Origin: Alphaproteobacteria bacterium
GTDB lineage: Bacteria > Pseudomonadota > Alphaproteobacteria > Caulobacterales > Hyphomonadaceae
Direction of reading: 5' to 3'
DNA length: 64,000 bases
Assembly (NCBI GenBank): GCA_016125405.1
Contig: WGLW01000021.1
Coordinates: 1 to 64,000, forward strand
Shown here one piece after another: positions 54,518-62,723 of this stretch. Below the pieces are notes generated by a model that was not told the origin of the DNA, ran no database searches, and worked only from the letters and a program-made list of their open reading frames with translations. The stretch's first letter is position 1; each line of letters opens with the position of its first letter. Made by a program: the position numbers and the translations under genes.

Positions 54518-54922
54518 ATGTTCGGACGGCGAAAAGGCGACCTCAATTCGCGACGCTTCTGGAGCTGGTTTTCCGGCGAAGCGCAGGGCCTTGCAAATGG
54601 CGCGGAGGCGCTGATGCGGGGCGAGTCCGACGCCGAATGGCAGCTGATCGAGCTCAACGAACGCATCCGCCGGTTCAGCGAAGGCATGGAAGCCGACGTG
54701 TCGCATACGCTGGACGGGCTTTACCTGCTCAGCATTTCTGGCCCGGCTGAACGCGTTGCCATGCTGCTCAATGCCGCCCCGGTCGTGAAGGGCTGGCGCT
54801 TGGCGCCGCGCGACATGGGCGCCGACGCCGACAAGCGGCGTGTCCCCTTTCGTCTGGCTCCGCGCCCCTCCCTGGACGCGGTCTCGCCGATCGAGGCCCG
54901 TTACGAGGCCTACGCCATCTGA
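54518..54922 (+). CDS. conserved hypothetical protein
   Basis: A 134-residue cytoplasmic protein beginning MFGRRKGDLNSRRFWSWFSGEAQGL. The composition is globular and the length normal, with an acidic mid-section (ELNERIRRFSEGMEADV) and a closing GWRLAPRDMGADADK. In-frame starts at 54449 and 54479 are possible, but the amino end from 54518 looks most natural. I do not recognise the family; no signal peptide or membrane segment. Placed between the HIG1-type protein and the adenosyltransferase on the same strand. Confidence 0.65.
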   Translation: MFGRRKGDLNSRRFWSWFSGEAQGLANGAEALMRGESDAEWQLIELNERIRRFSEGMEADVSHTLDGLYLLSISGPAERVAMLLNAAPVVKGWRLAPRDMGADADKRRVPFRLAPRPSLDAVSPIEARYEAYAI

Positions 54923-54969
54923 CCGGCGCACGTATTGACGCCCGGCGCGGGCAGGCGTCACAACCAGTC

Positions 54970-55548
54970 ATGGTTGTTCTCAACAAGATCTACACCCGAA
55001 CCGGCGACGACGGCTCCACGGGCCTCGCCACGGGCGAGCGCGTCAGCAAATGGGACCTTCGCGTCGAGGCCTACGGCGCCGTCGACGAGGCCAACTCCGC
55101 GCTCGGCGTCGTTCGTCTTCACGCCGCCGCAGATCCCGATCTCGACGCCATGCTGGCACGCATCCAGAACGACCTCTTCGACCTGGGAGCGGATCTGGCG
55201 ACGCCGGAAAGAGACAAGCCCCTGGGCTGGACGCCGCTGCGCATCGTCGAGGCGCAAGTCAGCCGGCTGGAGGCCGAGATCGACGCCATGAATGCGCCGA
55301 TCCCGGCGCTCGACAGCTTCATCCTGCCCGGCGGGTCGCCTCTGGCGGCCCACCTGCATGTCGCTCGCGCAATCGCCCGGCGCGCCGAACGCCTGATCGC
55401 CGAGCTGGCTTCGGCACCGGATGAAAAGGTGTCGGCGCCCGCCCTCGCCTACGCCAACCGGCTGTCGGACTTCCTGTTTGTCGCCGCACGCCGCGCCAAT
55501 GGAAATGGCGCCGATGACGTGAAATGGGTTCCAGGCGCAAACCGTTAG
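54970..55548 (+). CDS. cob(I)yrinic acid a,c-diamide adenosyltransferase, PduO type
   Basis: Transfers the adenosyl group from ATP to cob(I)alamin. The 192-residue protein has the family ATP motif KIYTRTGDDGSTGLA, the YGAVDEANSALGV stretch, the FILPGGSPLAAHLHVARAIARRAER helix and a closing NRLSDFLFVAARRAN. No cobalamin riboswitch was seen in the short upstream gap, and no other cobalamin gene is in the window, so it may serve scavenged B12. Confidence 0.95.
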   Translation: MVVLNKIYTRTGDDGSTGLATGERVSKWDLRVEAYGAVDEANSALGVVRLHAAADPDLDAMLARIQNDLFDLGADLATPERDKPLGWTPLRIVEAQVSRLEAEIDAMNAPIPALDSFILPGGSPLAAHLHVARAIARRAERLIAELASAPDEKVSAPALAYANRLSDFLFVAARRANGNGADDVKWVPGANR

Positions 55549-55642
55549 CGCATAGCCGCACACGCTGACTCAGGCTCTTGGCGGCGCCGGCGAATGCCGA
55601 CAATAATCCCGCGTCCACGCCAAACCCGCTGGGGATAGCAAC

Positions 55643-56860
55643 CTGAAAACGGTCGCCGCCGCACTTGCAGCCCTTTGTCTGGTCGCCGCCGGCGCTGGCT
55701 CCGCGTCTGCCCAGCTGACAAAGGAGGCGCAAGCCCAGCTGGCGCGCGAAGACGCTGCTCTGGATGCGTTCGCAGCGGAACTCGACCAGGCCGCCAAGGC
55801 GCCCGATTTCGTCGGCCTCGCCGTGGCCGTTGTGAAACACGGGCATATCGCGCTTGTTCGCACCTATGGCGTGCGCGAGGCCGGTACAGACGAAAAGGTG
55901 ACGCCGGACACTGTCTTCCGCCTCGCTTCGCTCTCAAAAGGGTTCGCCGCCACGCTGGCCGAACTGGAAATCAGGCAGGGCAAGTTCCTGCTCAGCGATC
56001 CGGTCACGAAGTCCGTTCCTCAATTCAAGCTCAAGACTGAAACAGATACCGACGCCGTGACGGTCGAAGACGTCCTCTCTCACCGCACCGGGTTACCGCC
56101 CTATGCCTATGACAACCTGCTCGAAGCGGGCGTCTCGCCGGATGAGGTGCTGTCGCGCTACGCAGACGTGAAGCTGACCTGCAAGGTCGGCGAGTGCTAC
56201 ACTTACCAGAACACGGCCTTCAACATGATCGCCAAGGTGATCGAGGTCGCCACCGGCAGATCCTATGCCGAGGAGTTGCGCTCGCACCTGATCGAACCGC
56301 TGGGGCTCACCAATGTGTCCGTCGGCCTCGCCGGCCTCAAGTCAAGCGGCAACTGGGCTCACCCGCATCGCCGCCGCCACAACGCCTGGGAGCCGGTTGC
56401 GGTCAAGCAGGCTTACTACGAAGTTCCGGCCGCCGGCGGCGTCAACGCCAGCATAACCGACCTCGCAACCTGGATGATCGCCCAGATGGGCGGCCGGCCG
56501 GACGTGCTGCCCGAGCCACTGCTCGACGATCTGCGTAAGCCGCGCGTGTCGACACCGGCCGAAACCCGCCGCGCCCACTATCTGAAAATGCCGGTGAAGA
56601 GCACGCAGTACGGGCTCGGCTGGCGGACCTATTCCTATGCAGGCCACAAGCTGGTCACGCATTCCGGCGGCGTCGAGGGCTATTTCTCGCAGATTTCCTG
56701 GCTGCCGGAGAGCCGCGACGGCATCGTCATCCTGTCCAACACCCGCGGCGCCCGCGCCGGCAAGATCTTGCCGACCTGGCTCGACTACGAACTGGGACTG
56801 AAGAAACAGGACTGGTTTCAGCTGGCCGAACTCGAAGAGGCCGAGTCCGCACCGGAATAG
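55643..56860 (+). CDS. serine hydrolase, class C beta-lactamase fold; probable CTG start
   Basis: A 405-residue exported serine hydrolase. The active serine is in RLASLSKGF (SxxK), the tyrosine in TYQNTAFN (YxN), and HSGGVEGY replaces the KTG triad, as in AmpC/EstB-like esterases and peptidases. The only common start codon near the front is GTG at 55823, which would remove the first strand of the domain. Reading in frame upstream to the stop at 55604 gives CTG at 55643, encoding a perfect signal peptide (MKTVAAALAALCLVAAGAGS, cleaved after ASA), with GGGGAT six bases before it. A CTG start is therefore the best model. Confidence 0.8.
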   Translation: MKTVAAALAALCLVAAGAGSASAQLTKEAQAQLAREDAALDAFAAELDQAAKAPDFVGLAVAVVKHGHIALVRTYGVREAGTDEKVTPDTVFRLASLSKGFAATLAELEIRQGKFLLSDPVTKSVPQFKLKTETDTDAVTVEDVLSHRTGLPPYAYDNLLEAGVSPDEVLSRYADVKLTCKVGECYTYQNTAFNMIAKVIEVATGRSYAEELRSHLIEPLGLTNVSVGLAGLKSSGNWAHPHRRRHNAWEPVAVKQAYYEVPAAGGVNASITDLATWMIAQMGGRPDVLPEPLLDDLRKPRVSTPAETRRAHYLKMPVKSTQYGLGWRTYSYAGHKLVTHSGGVEGYFSQISWLPESRDGIVILSNTRGARAGKILPTWLDYELGLKKQDWFQLAELEEAESAPE

Positions 56861-56866
56861 GCGCGC

Positions 56867-57307
56867 CTATTCCTGAGATACCTTCTGGCGCGCCAGCGCA
56901 GACTGCATGGGCGACAGACCCAGCCGGTCGACAAGCTGGCGCATCAGCGCGTCCTCGTAGGGATCGCGGACATTGTCCGCCAGCACGACGCGCCACAGCG
57001 CTTCGACCACGGCGATCCGGTCCTCCAGCGGCACGACCTGCTTGATCGCCCGTGTGAACTGGTAGAGGTCGATCGCCTCGGCCTCCACCGCTTCGCCTTC
57101 GGCCCGCAGCAAGGCCGCATCGTCCAGGCTCATATTGTAGCGCTCGGCCAGAATGCGATCGATCACCTCGCGCTCGCCGGCGTCATAGGAGTCGTCCGCG
57201 CGCGCCGCCATCACCAGCACCGCAGCGATGGCGGTGCGGGCGTCTTCCGGCGGAAGGTTGGCGTGACTGGCCGTAGAAAGCAGTCGCTTGAGGAATCCGG
57301 CAGGCAT
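56867..57307 (-). CDS. TerB family protein
   Basis: A 146-residue helical protein with the TerB-type metal or acidic motif pattern: AAVLVMAARADDSYDAGEREVIDRIL, followed by two more helices. TerB relatives occur in tellurite resistance operons and as stand-alone envelope-associated proteins. No other ter gene is nearby, so resistance is not implied. The ATG is at 57307, facing away from etfBA. Confidence 0.82.
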   Translation of the reverse strand: MPAGFLKRLLSTASHANLPPEDARTAIAAVLVMAARADDSYDAGEREVIDRILAERYNMSLDDAALLRAEGEAVEAEAIDLYQFTRAIKQVVPLEDRIAVVEALWRVVLADNVRDPYEDALMRQLVDRLGLSPMQSALARQKVSQE

Positions 57308-57571
57308 GGGGCCTATCTAGGCGCTCCGGGCGGCAGACCAAACTCACAACATCCTTACCTAAGGGCCGGATCGGCCCGGAAAATGCCGCAGCGCGCCAAA
57401 ACGCCGCTTTTTCCCGGTCGCCCGGCCGAAAACCTTGATTCCGGCGCGTCCGCTGCATAACAGGAGGCGCCGAGCCCGCCGCAGCGCCCTGTACGAGCGA
57501 CTGTCGCGGGCATCGCACTATGTTTCGATGACGCCCAGCCAGGGCCGTCCTGTCCGAACCGGAGACCGCCG

Positions 57572-58318
57572 ATGAAGGTTCTCGTGCCCGTGAAACGGGT
57601 GATCGACTACAACGTCCGCCCCCGCGTGAAGCCTGACCAGACCGGCGTCGACCTCGCCAACGTCAAGATGGCGATGAACCCGTTCGACGAGATTTCCGTC
57701 GAAGAAGCGGTCCGCATGAAGGAAAAGGGGATCGCGACCGAGATCGTGATCGTCTCCATCGGTCCGGCCCAGGCGCAGGAAACCATCCGCGTCGGTCTCG
57801 CCATGGGCGGCGACCGCGGCATCCTGGTCCAGACGGACGAGCGCGTCGAACCGCTCGCGGTCGCCAAGATCCTCAAGGCCATCGTCGAGCAGGAAAAGGC
57901 CGACCTCGTAATCGCGGGCAAACAGGCCATCGACGACGACAACAACCAGACGGGCCAGATGCTGGCCGCCCTGCTAGACTGGCCGCAGGGCACGTTCGCC
58001 TCGGCCGTCGCGAAAGACGGTGACAAGCTGAAGGTCACCCGCGAGGTCGACGGCGGACTGCAGACCATCTCGCTCGACATGCCGGCCGTGGTCACTACGG
58101 ACCTGCGCCTCAACGAACCGCGCTTCGCCTCGCTGCCCAACATCATGAAGGCGAAGAAGAAAGAGATCGCGATGAAGACGCCCGCCGACTATGGCGTCGA
58201 TACCGCTGCGCGGCTCAGCGTCGTCAAAGTCACCGAGCCGAAGAAGCGTGAAGCCGGCGAGAAAGTCGCCGACGTCGATACGCTGATCGCGAAACTGAAA
58301 TCCGTGGGAGCGATCTGA
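57572..58318 (+). CDS. etfB: electron transfer flavoprotein beta subunit
   Basis: EtfB with EtfA carries electrons from acyl-CoA and other dehydrogenases to ETF-QO. The 248-residue protein opens [19 protein letters not shown], has [18 protein letters not shown], the AMP-binding ETF signature region [20 protein letters not shown] and the closing [21 protein letters not shown] precedes the ATG. etfA begins one base after the stop. Confidence 0.97.
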   Translation: MKVLVPVKRVIDYNVRPRVKPDQTGVDLANVKMAMNPFDEISVEEAVRMKEKGIATEIVIVSIGPAQAQETIRVGLAMGGDRGILVQTDERVEPLAVAKILKAIVEQEKADLVIAGKQAIDDDNNQTGQMLAALLDWPQGTFASAVAKDGDKLKVTREVDGGLQTISLDMPAVVTTDLRLNEPRFASLPNIMKAKKKEIAMKTPADYGVDTAARLSVVKVTEPKKREAGEKVADVDTLIAKLKSVGAI

Positions 58319-58319
58319 T

Positions 58320-59249
58320 ATGGCCGTCCTGGTTCTCGCTGAACACTCCAACGCCGCGCTGAATGATGCGACGACCAAGGTCGTCTCCGCCGCCGCAGCC
58401 TTCGGCGGCGACATCGACATTCTGGTCGCCGGCAGCAACGCCAAGGCGGCCGCTGACGCCGCAGCGCAGATTGCTGGCGTCCGCAGGGTGCTGCTGGCGG
58501 ATGGTCCCGCCTATGAGCACGCCACCGCCGAGGCGCTCGAAGCGGTCATCGTTCCGCTGATGGCGAACTACGACGCGTTCTTCGCCCCCGCGACGACGGC
58601 CGGCAAGAACGTCAGCCCGCGCATCGCCGCGAAGCTGGACGTGATGCAGCTGTCGGACATCACCGGCGTCATCGACAAGGACACGTTCGAGCGCCCGATT
58701 TACGCTGGCAACGCCATTCTCACGGTGAAATCGTCCGACAAGAAGAAAGTCGTCACCGTTCGCGGCACCGCCTTCCAGGCGGCGGCTTCCGGCGGTTCGG
58801 CCAGCGTCGAAGCCATCGAGGCGCCTGCCGGTCCTTTCAAGTCAGCCTTCGTTGGCGAAGAGCTATCCAAGTCGGACCGCCCCGAACTCGCCTCCGCCAA
58901 GCGCATCGTCTCGGGCGGCCGCGCCCTGGCCTCGGCCGAGCAGTTCCAGAAATACATCCTGCCGCTGGCCGACAAGCTGGGCGCTGGTGTTGGCGCCTCG
59001 CGCGCCGCGGTCGATGCAGGCTACGCGCCAAACGACTACCAGGTCGGACAGACCGGCAAGGTGGTTGCGCCGGAGCTCTATGTCGCCATTGGTATCTCAG
59101 GCGCCATCCAGCACCTCGCCGGCATGAAGGACTCGAAAGTCATCGTCGCCATCAACAAGGACGAGGAAGCCCCGATCTTCGCGATCGCGGACTACGGCAT
59201 CGTCGGCGATCTCTTCAAGATTGTGCCTGAGCTCACCGAGAAGCTCTAG
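58320..59249 (+). CDS. etfA: electron transfer flavoprotein alpha subunit
   Basis: EtfA binds the redox FAD. The 309-residue protein has the amino-terminal Rossmann-like half and the carboxy FAD domain with [55 protein letters not shown] and [26 protein letters not shown]. Directly coupled to etfB; a strong terminator follows. The electron acceptor ETF-QO is encoded at 46.7 kb. Confidence 0.97.
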   Translation: MAVLVLAEHSNAALNDATTKVVSAAAAFGGDIDILVAGSNAKAAADAAAQIAGVRRVLLADGPAYEHATAEALEAVIVPLMANYDAFFAPATTAGKNVSPRIAAKLDVMQLSDITGVIDKDTFERPIYAGNAILTVKSSDKKKVVTVRGTAFQAAASGGSASVEAIEAPAGPFKSAFVGEELSKSDRPELASAKRIVSGGRALASAEQFQKYILPLADKLGAGVGASRAAVDAGYAPNDYQVGQTGKVVAPELYVAIGISGAIQHLAGMKDSKVIVAINKDEEAPIFAIADYGIVGDLFKIVPELTEKL

Positions 59250-59273
59250 GTCTCATCCTGCAGACACTCTTTG

Positions 59274-59304
59274 CGCCCCGCATCCCGGCGATGCGGGGCG
59301 TTTT
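59274..59304 (+). terminator. terminator after etfBA
   Basis: CGCCCCGCATC and GATGCGGGGCG form a perfect 11-bp stem around CCGGC, followed by TTTTC. Confidence 0.92.
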
Positions 59305-59342
59305 CGTTCAGGGCGGCGCGCTACATAAGAGCGGCTTCCGGG

Positions 59343-60914
59343 TCAGTACGATTTCCGGCGCCCGTGCGCGAACAGGATGATGGCCAGCACGAACAGACCA
59401 GCCGTCGACAGCGCAAGCACGCTTTCCGGCACGGTGACGCCGAAAATGTGGATCTGATCGTCACCAATCCCGATCGACGACGTCGTCGCAGTCGAACCCG
59501 TCGATGTGGACGTGGCCGGCACTGGCGGCGGCGGCTGGGCGGCTGGAGCGGAAGAATGCACCGCCGGCGTTGACGGAGCGCCCGCCGTCGGCGCAGCAGC
59601 ACCGTCCATGGCGGCCGTAGCGGGAGCGCTGGCCGCCTCGCCAGGGACAGGCGCCTGGACCGCGGTCTGATCGCCCGGAGGGGCGACCGCCTGCGCCGTT
59701 TGGGGGGGTGCAGCGTCCGCTGCCTGCGTTGTCACCGCTGCGGGGGCGGCTGCCTCCTGCGCAGCCTGTTGCTGGTCGTCGCCACCGCCGCTTGCCGCCG
59801 CTCCGGCAATGCCAGCGACACCGGCCGCGCCGGCCGCAACGCCCGCCCCGGTCTTGGCCGCAGTCGTCGAAGTCCGTTTCTCCTCCGGCAAATCGACAAG
59901 CCCGTGATCGCGCACCGCTTCCGTGTCGCCGTTGGTGGTGGTGCCCTTTTCCTCCAGCGCCGCGCACAACTGGTCAAAACACTGCGCATCCACGTCGCCG
60001 GTCTGCGGCAGTCCACAGGCCTTCTGGAACTGCTTGACCGCAATGGCCGTACCCTTGCCGTAGCGCCCATCCACCGCGCCAACCGGATACTGCAGCGCCT
60101 GGAGCGATGACTGTATGAAGCGGGCGCGCCCGTTCGGCACGGCAGTCGTCTCGCTCGCCTTCGCCAGTCCGAATGCAGCCGCGCCGAGGCGGCGAATCGC
60201 GCTGTCGAAGAAATGCGCGGCAAGATCGTAGGCGGTCAGCGGATAGAAATAATTCTGCCCGCGCGACACGCGGATCGGCAGGCTGAGATCCCAGTCGCCC
60301 TTCTGGACGAGCCCTTCGAACGTCTCCATCCGCACCACGTTGGCGGGATAGTATTGTGCGAGCCACGCCTTGCGGGTCGCGACATATTTGGCGGTCCAGT
60401 CCCTCTCGTTTTCGGCGGAAGGCGCGCCATACTTCTCGGTCGTCATCTTCTCCAGGTTGAGACTGCCGGAGTTGATGAAACTGTCATAGACCACGCCCGC
60501 GGACAGCGCGGTCGTAAAGCCGAGGGCCTGCCACTTCTTGAGCGCGGGCTCCATGAAATTGGCTGTGAAGAATTCGTCCTGCACCTTCTGCATCACAGGG
60601 TCCTTCGCGGCCCTTTGCAGCAGCAGGATAAGCGACCGGTCACTGTCCAGGGTGCGGTCCCGCGCCTTCATCCGGTCGAGATAGGGCCGGAACTCGGCGC
60701 TGCATTGCGCCTCGGGTGTCGCGCAGTAGGCCGAAACCAGATTGTAGAGGTTTCCACTGGTAAGCGAGGCCTGGTGCTTGCCGTAGGAGAGTCCGCCCGC
60801 GTCCTTGGGATCGTGGGCGATCGCCCCGTAATTGGCGGGCTGGCCGGATTCGAAAATCGTGACGATCGCGTCGATGATGGCGATCTGCAGCCCGGAGATG
60901 CGCCACTCGCTCAC
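59343..60914 (-). CDS. chitosanase-like protein with peptidoglycan-binding domain and C-terminal anchor
   Basis: A 523-residue protein starting at GTG. The first 240 residues (IVTIFESGQPANYGAIAHDPKDAGGLSYGKHQAS and on) resemble GH46-type chitosanase/lysozyme folds; the early glutamate in IFESG is the candidate catalytic acid. A PG_binding_1-like domain follows (RFIQSSLQALQYPVGAVDGRYGKGTAIAVKQFQKACGLP). Residues 350-480 are a Pro/Ala/Thr-rich linker, then one membrane helix (VPESVLALSTAGLFVLAIILFAHG) and a short basic end. There is no amino-terminal signal, so how the lytic part would reach the wall is unclear. Divergent from the membrane protein at 61040. Confidence 0.75.
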   Translation of the reverse strand: MSEWRISGLQIAIIDAIVTIFESGQPANYGAIAHDPKDAGGLSYGKHQASLTSGNLYNLVSAYCATPEAQCSAEFRPYLDRMKARDRTLDSDRSLILLLQRAAKDPVMQKVQDEFFTANFMEPALKKWQALGFTTALSAGVVYDSFINSGSLNLEKMTTEKYGAPSAENERDWTAKYVATRKAWLAQYYPANVVRMETFEGLVQKGDWDLSLPIRVSRGQNYFYPLTAYDLAAHFFDSAIRRLGAAAFGLAKASETTAVPNGRARFIQSSLQALQYPVGAVDGRYGKGTAIAVKQFQKACGLPQTGDVDAQCFDQLCAALEEKGTTTNGDTEAVRDHGLVDLPEEKRTSTTAAKTGAGVAAGAAGVAGIAGAAASGGGDDQQQAAQEAAAPAAVTTQAADAAPPQTAQAVAPPGDQTAVQAPVPGEAASAPATAAMDGAAAPTAGAPSTPAVHSSAPAAQPPPPVPATSTSTGSTATTSSIGIGDDQIHIFGVTVPESVLALSTAGLFVLAIILFAHGRRKSY

Positions 60915-61039
60915 TGCACTTGGTCCTTCGTCCCCATTGCCCGCCGGACTACCCTAAACTAAGGTTTTGACCGGTCCAACAGGCTGCCGCACCTGAAAAC
61001 GGGACGTTTCAGACGGTTCAGTAAGTATCGGGGACAGTC

Positions 61040-62176
61040 GTGTTCGGGGGTCCGCTGTTCGACATCGTGCTGGTAGTGTTCTTCGTCTTCCTGACGATGA
61101 GCGCGGTTGTAAGTGCGGTCCAGGAACTCGTGATTCAGGGCCTGCGCTGGCGGTCGCGCAGTCTGCGCGCCGCGATCCACCAGATGCTTGGCGGCGACAG
61201 CTACTACAAGGACGACATCGCCAAACGCTTCTACCGCCACCCGCTGATCGCGGCCCTCGGCGGCGCCAGGGGCCGCCTCACCCATATCGAACCCGATACG
61301 TTCGTCACCGCGATGGCGACGGCGGTTCAGCCCGCATGGTCGACGCAGGATCCGGTGTCAGCGCTACCCGCCTCCGTCGCCGCGCTCAAGGACGGCGAAC
61401 TCAAGCACCGGCTCATGCTGATCCTGCCGCCGCCCGACGCCACGCCCGGCGACGCGGCCCAGTACCGCGACCTCATCAAGGTCTCGATCATCGCCTGGTT
61501 CGACCAGTCGATCCGCAAGCTGGGAGAACGTTACAAGGCCGATGCGACGGCGCTGTCCTATTGCATCGCCGCCGGCCTGACCGTGCTGTTCAACGTTAGC
61601 CCGATCGAGATCGCCCAGCGCCTCTCGACCGACAATTCGCTGCGCACCTCGTTCGCCTCGGTGGTGCCCGAGTTGTCGAACAGCCTGTTCAATTCGGGTC
61701 AGGGCATCCCCGTCGCCCAGCCGCAGGTTATCAACCAGAACGACAACGCCAGCCCGCCGCCCAATGCCCTCGCCGCGCTCTCCAGCGTCGACGTGCAAAC
61801 CATGCTGTCGATCTACCAGTGCACGCGAAACCGCATTAACCTGCCGCTTGGCTGGCCATGGATGGCCGACATGGTGGAATCGCTTTCGCAAAGCGATCTC
61901 GGCCAGTTCGTGAAGCCGCCGTCCGACCAGCAGACCTGCGACATCGCCATCGACCGGGCCAGCAAGGATCCCGAGCTTTCCTCGCGGATGAAACAGCTTG
62001 GCGGCGGCGTTGCGCCCACTGCCGGACAGCTCGACAAGTCGCATCGCAAGTTCGGCCCCAGTTTCAAGACCGACAATCCTGGCCTGATCCTGCTTGGCTG
62101 GCTGCTGTCCACCTTCGCAGCGGCCCAGGGCGCCCCCTTCTGGTTCGACGCGCTGCGCCGGGTTCTGCGCCGCTAG
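61040..62176 (+). CDS. membrane protein of unknown function (GAPFWFD-type)
   Basis: A 378-residue protein with an amino-terminal membrane helix (LFDIVLVVFFVFLTMSAVVSAVQELV), a large soluble middle with FYRHPLIAALGG and a hydrophobic mid-segment (YCIAAGLTVLFNVSPIEIA), and a carboxy helix (LILLGWLLSTFAAAQGAPFWFDALRR). The GAPFWFD ending recurs in uncharacterised membrane proteins I recall. The start is GTG. It is divergent from the chitosanase-like gene, with 125 bases between starts. No catalytic motif is evident. Confidence 0.75.
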   Translation: MFGGPLFDIVLVVFFVFLTMSAVVSAVQELVIQGLRWRSRSLRAAIHQMLGGDSYYKDDIAKRFYRHPLIAALGGARGRLTHIEPDTFVTAMATAVQPAWSTQDPVSALPASVAALKDGELKHRLMLILPPPDATPGDAAQYRDLIKVSIIAWFDQSIRKLGERYKADATALSYCIAAGLTVLFNVSPIEIAQRLSTDNSLRTSFASVVPELSNSLFNSGQGIPVAQPQVINQNDNASPPPNALAALSSVDVQTMLSIYQCTRNRINLPLGWPWMADMVESLSQSDLGQFVKPPSDQQTCDIAIDRASKDPELSSRMKQLGGGVAPTAGQLDKSHRKFGPSFKTDNPGLILLGWLLSTFAAAQGAPFWFDALRRVLRR

Positions 62177-62255
62177 GAAGGCACTGCGCAACGCCGTTGC
62201 CTTGGGGCCTGCGCAGGTCTCATGCTTGCGGCCGTCCTCGAAGGATCTGGTCGCC

Positions 62256-62648
62256 ATGCGCGATTCCGCTATCCCGGCGCTCGTCCTGCTGGCGGCTGCC
62301 GTCGCCGCGCCCGCCGCGCCGCAAGAGGCGCCGGGCCCCGATCTGCTCGACGCCCTTTCCGGCCGCTATTCCTTTGGTCTGGCCGAAAAGAAGCCTGAAG
62401 GCTGCATCGTGACGCTTGAGGCGTCCGGGGATCAGGCGGTGCGCATGGGCGGGCGCTGCAAACGCTATGCGGTGCTTCACGAGATCACCCGCTGGGAGCC
62501 TACGGGCGGCGGCGGCATCCGTTTGATGGGCGGCAAACCGCTGCGTGAAATCTCCGACTTCTCCCCGGTGCAGGACGGCAGCGGCGTCTATCTCCGCGGC
62601 GGCTTCGCAGATGATTCCCAGATTTACGAGTTGCGTCCGCCCCAGTAG
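62256..62648 (+). CDS. AprI/Inh-like exported small protein
   Basis: A 130-residue exported protein: signal peptide MRDSAIPALVLLAAAVAAPA, then a single beta-rich domain (LSGRYSFGLAEKKPEGCIVTLEAS, GGRCKRYAVLHEITRWEPTGGGGIRLMGG) with two cysteines placed as in the AprI/Inh protease inhibitor family. The closing FADDSQIYELRPPQ is also compatible. Family members inhibit metalloproteases, but many alphaproteobacterial Inh-fold proteins have no known target. The ATG at 62256 has AAGGA ten bases upstream. Confidence 0.6.
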   Translation: MRDSAIPALVLLAAAVAAPAAPQEAPGPDLLDALSGRYSFGLAEKKPEGCIVTLEASGDQAVRMGGRCKRYAVLHEITRWEPTGGGGIRLMGGKPLREISDFSPVQDGSGVYLRGGFADDSQIYELRPPQ

Positions 62649-62723
62649 GCGTGCAACCCAATTGCGCTTGGCGGCCGGGACATGACGTGATCCTCTCCCT
62701 TCAAACGGAACAGGGATTCAGTC

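Noticed and set aside
54923-54969. A cobalamin riboswitch before the PduO-type adenosyltransferase.
   Set aside because: The gap is only 47 bases and lacks the conserved B12-box pattern.
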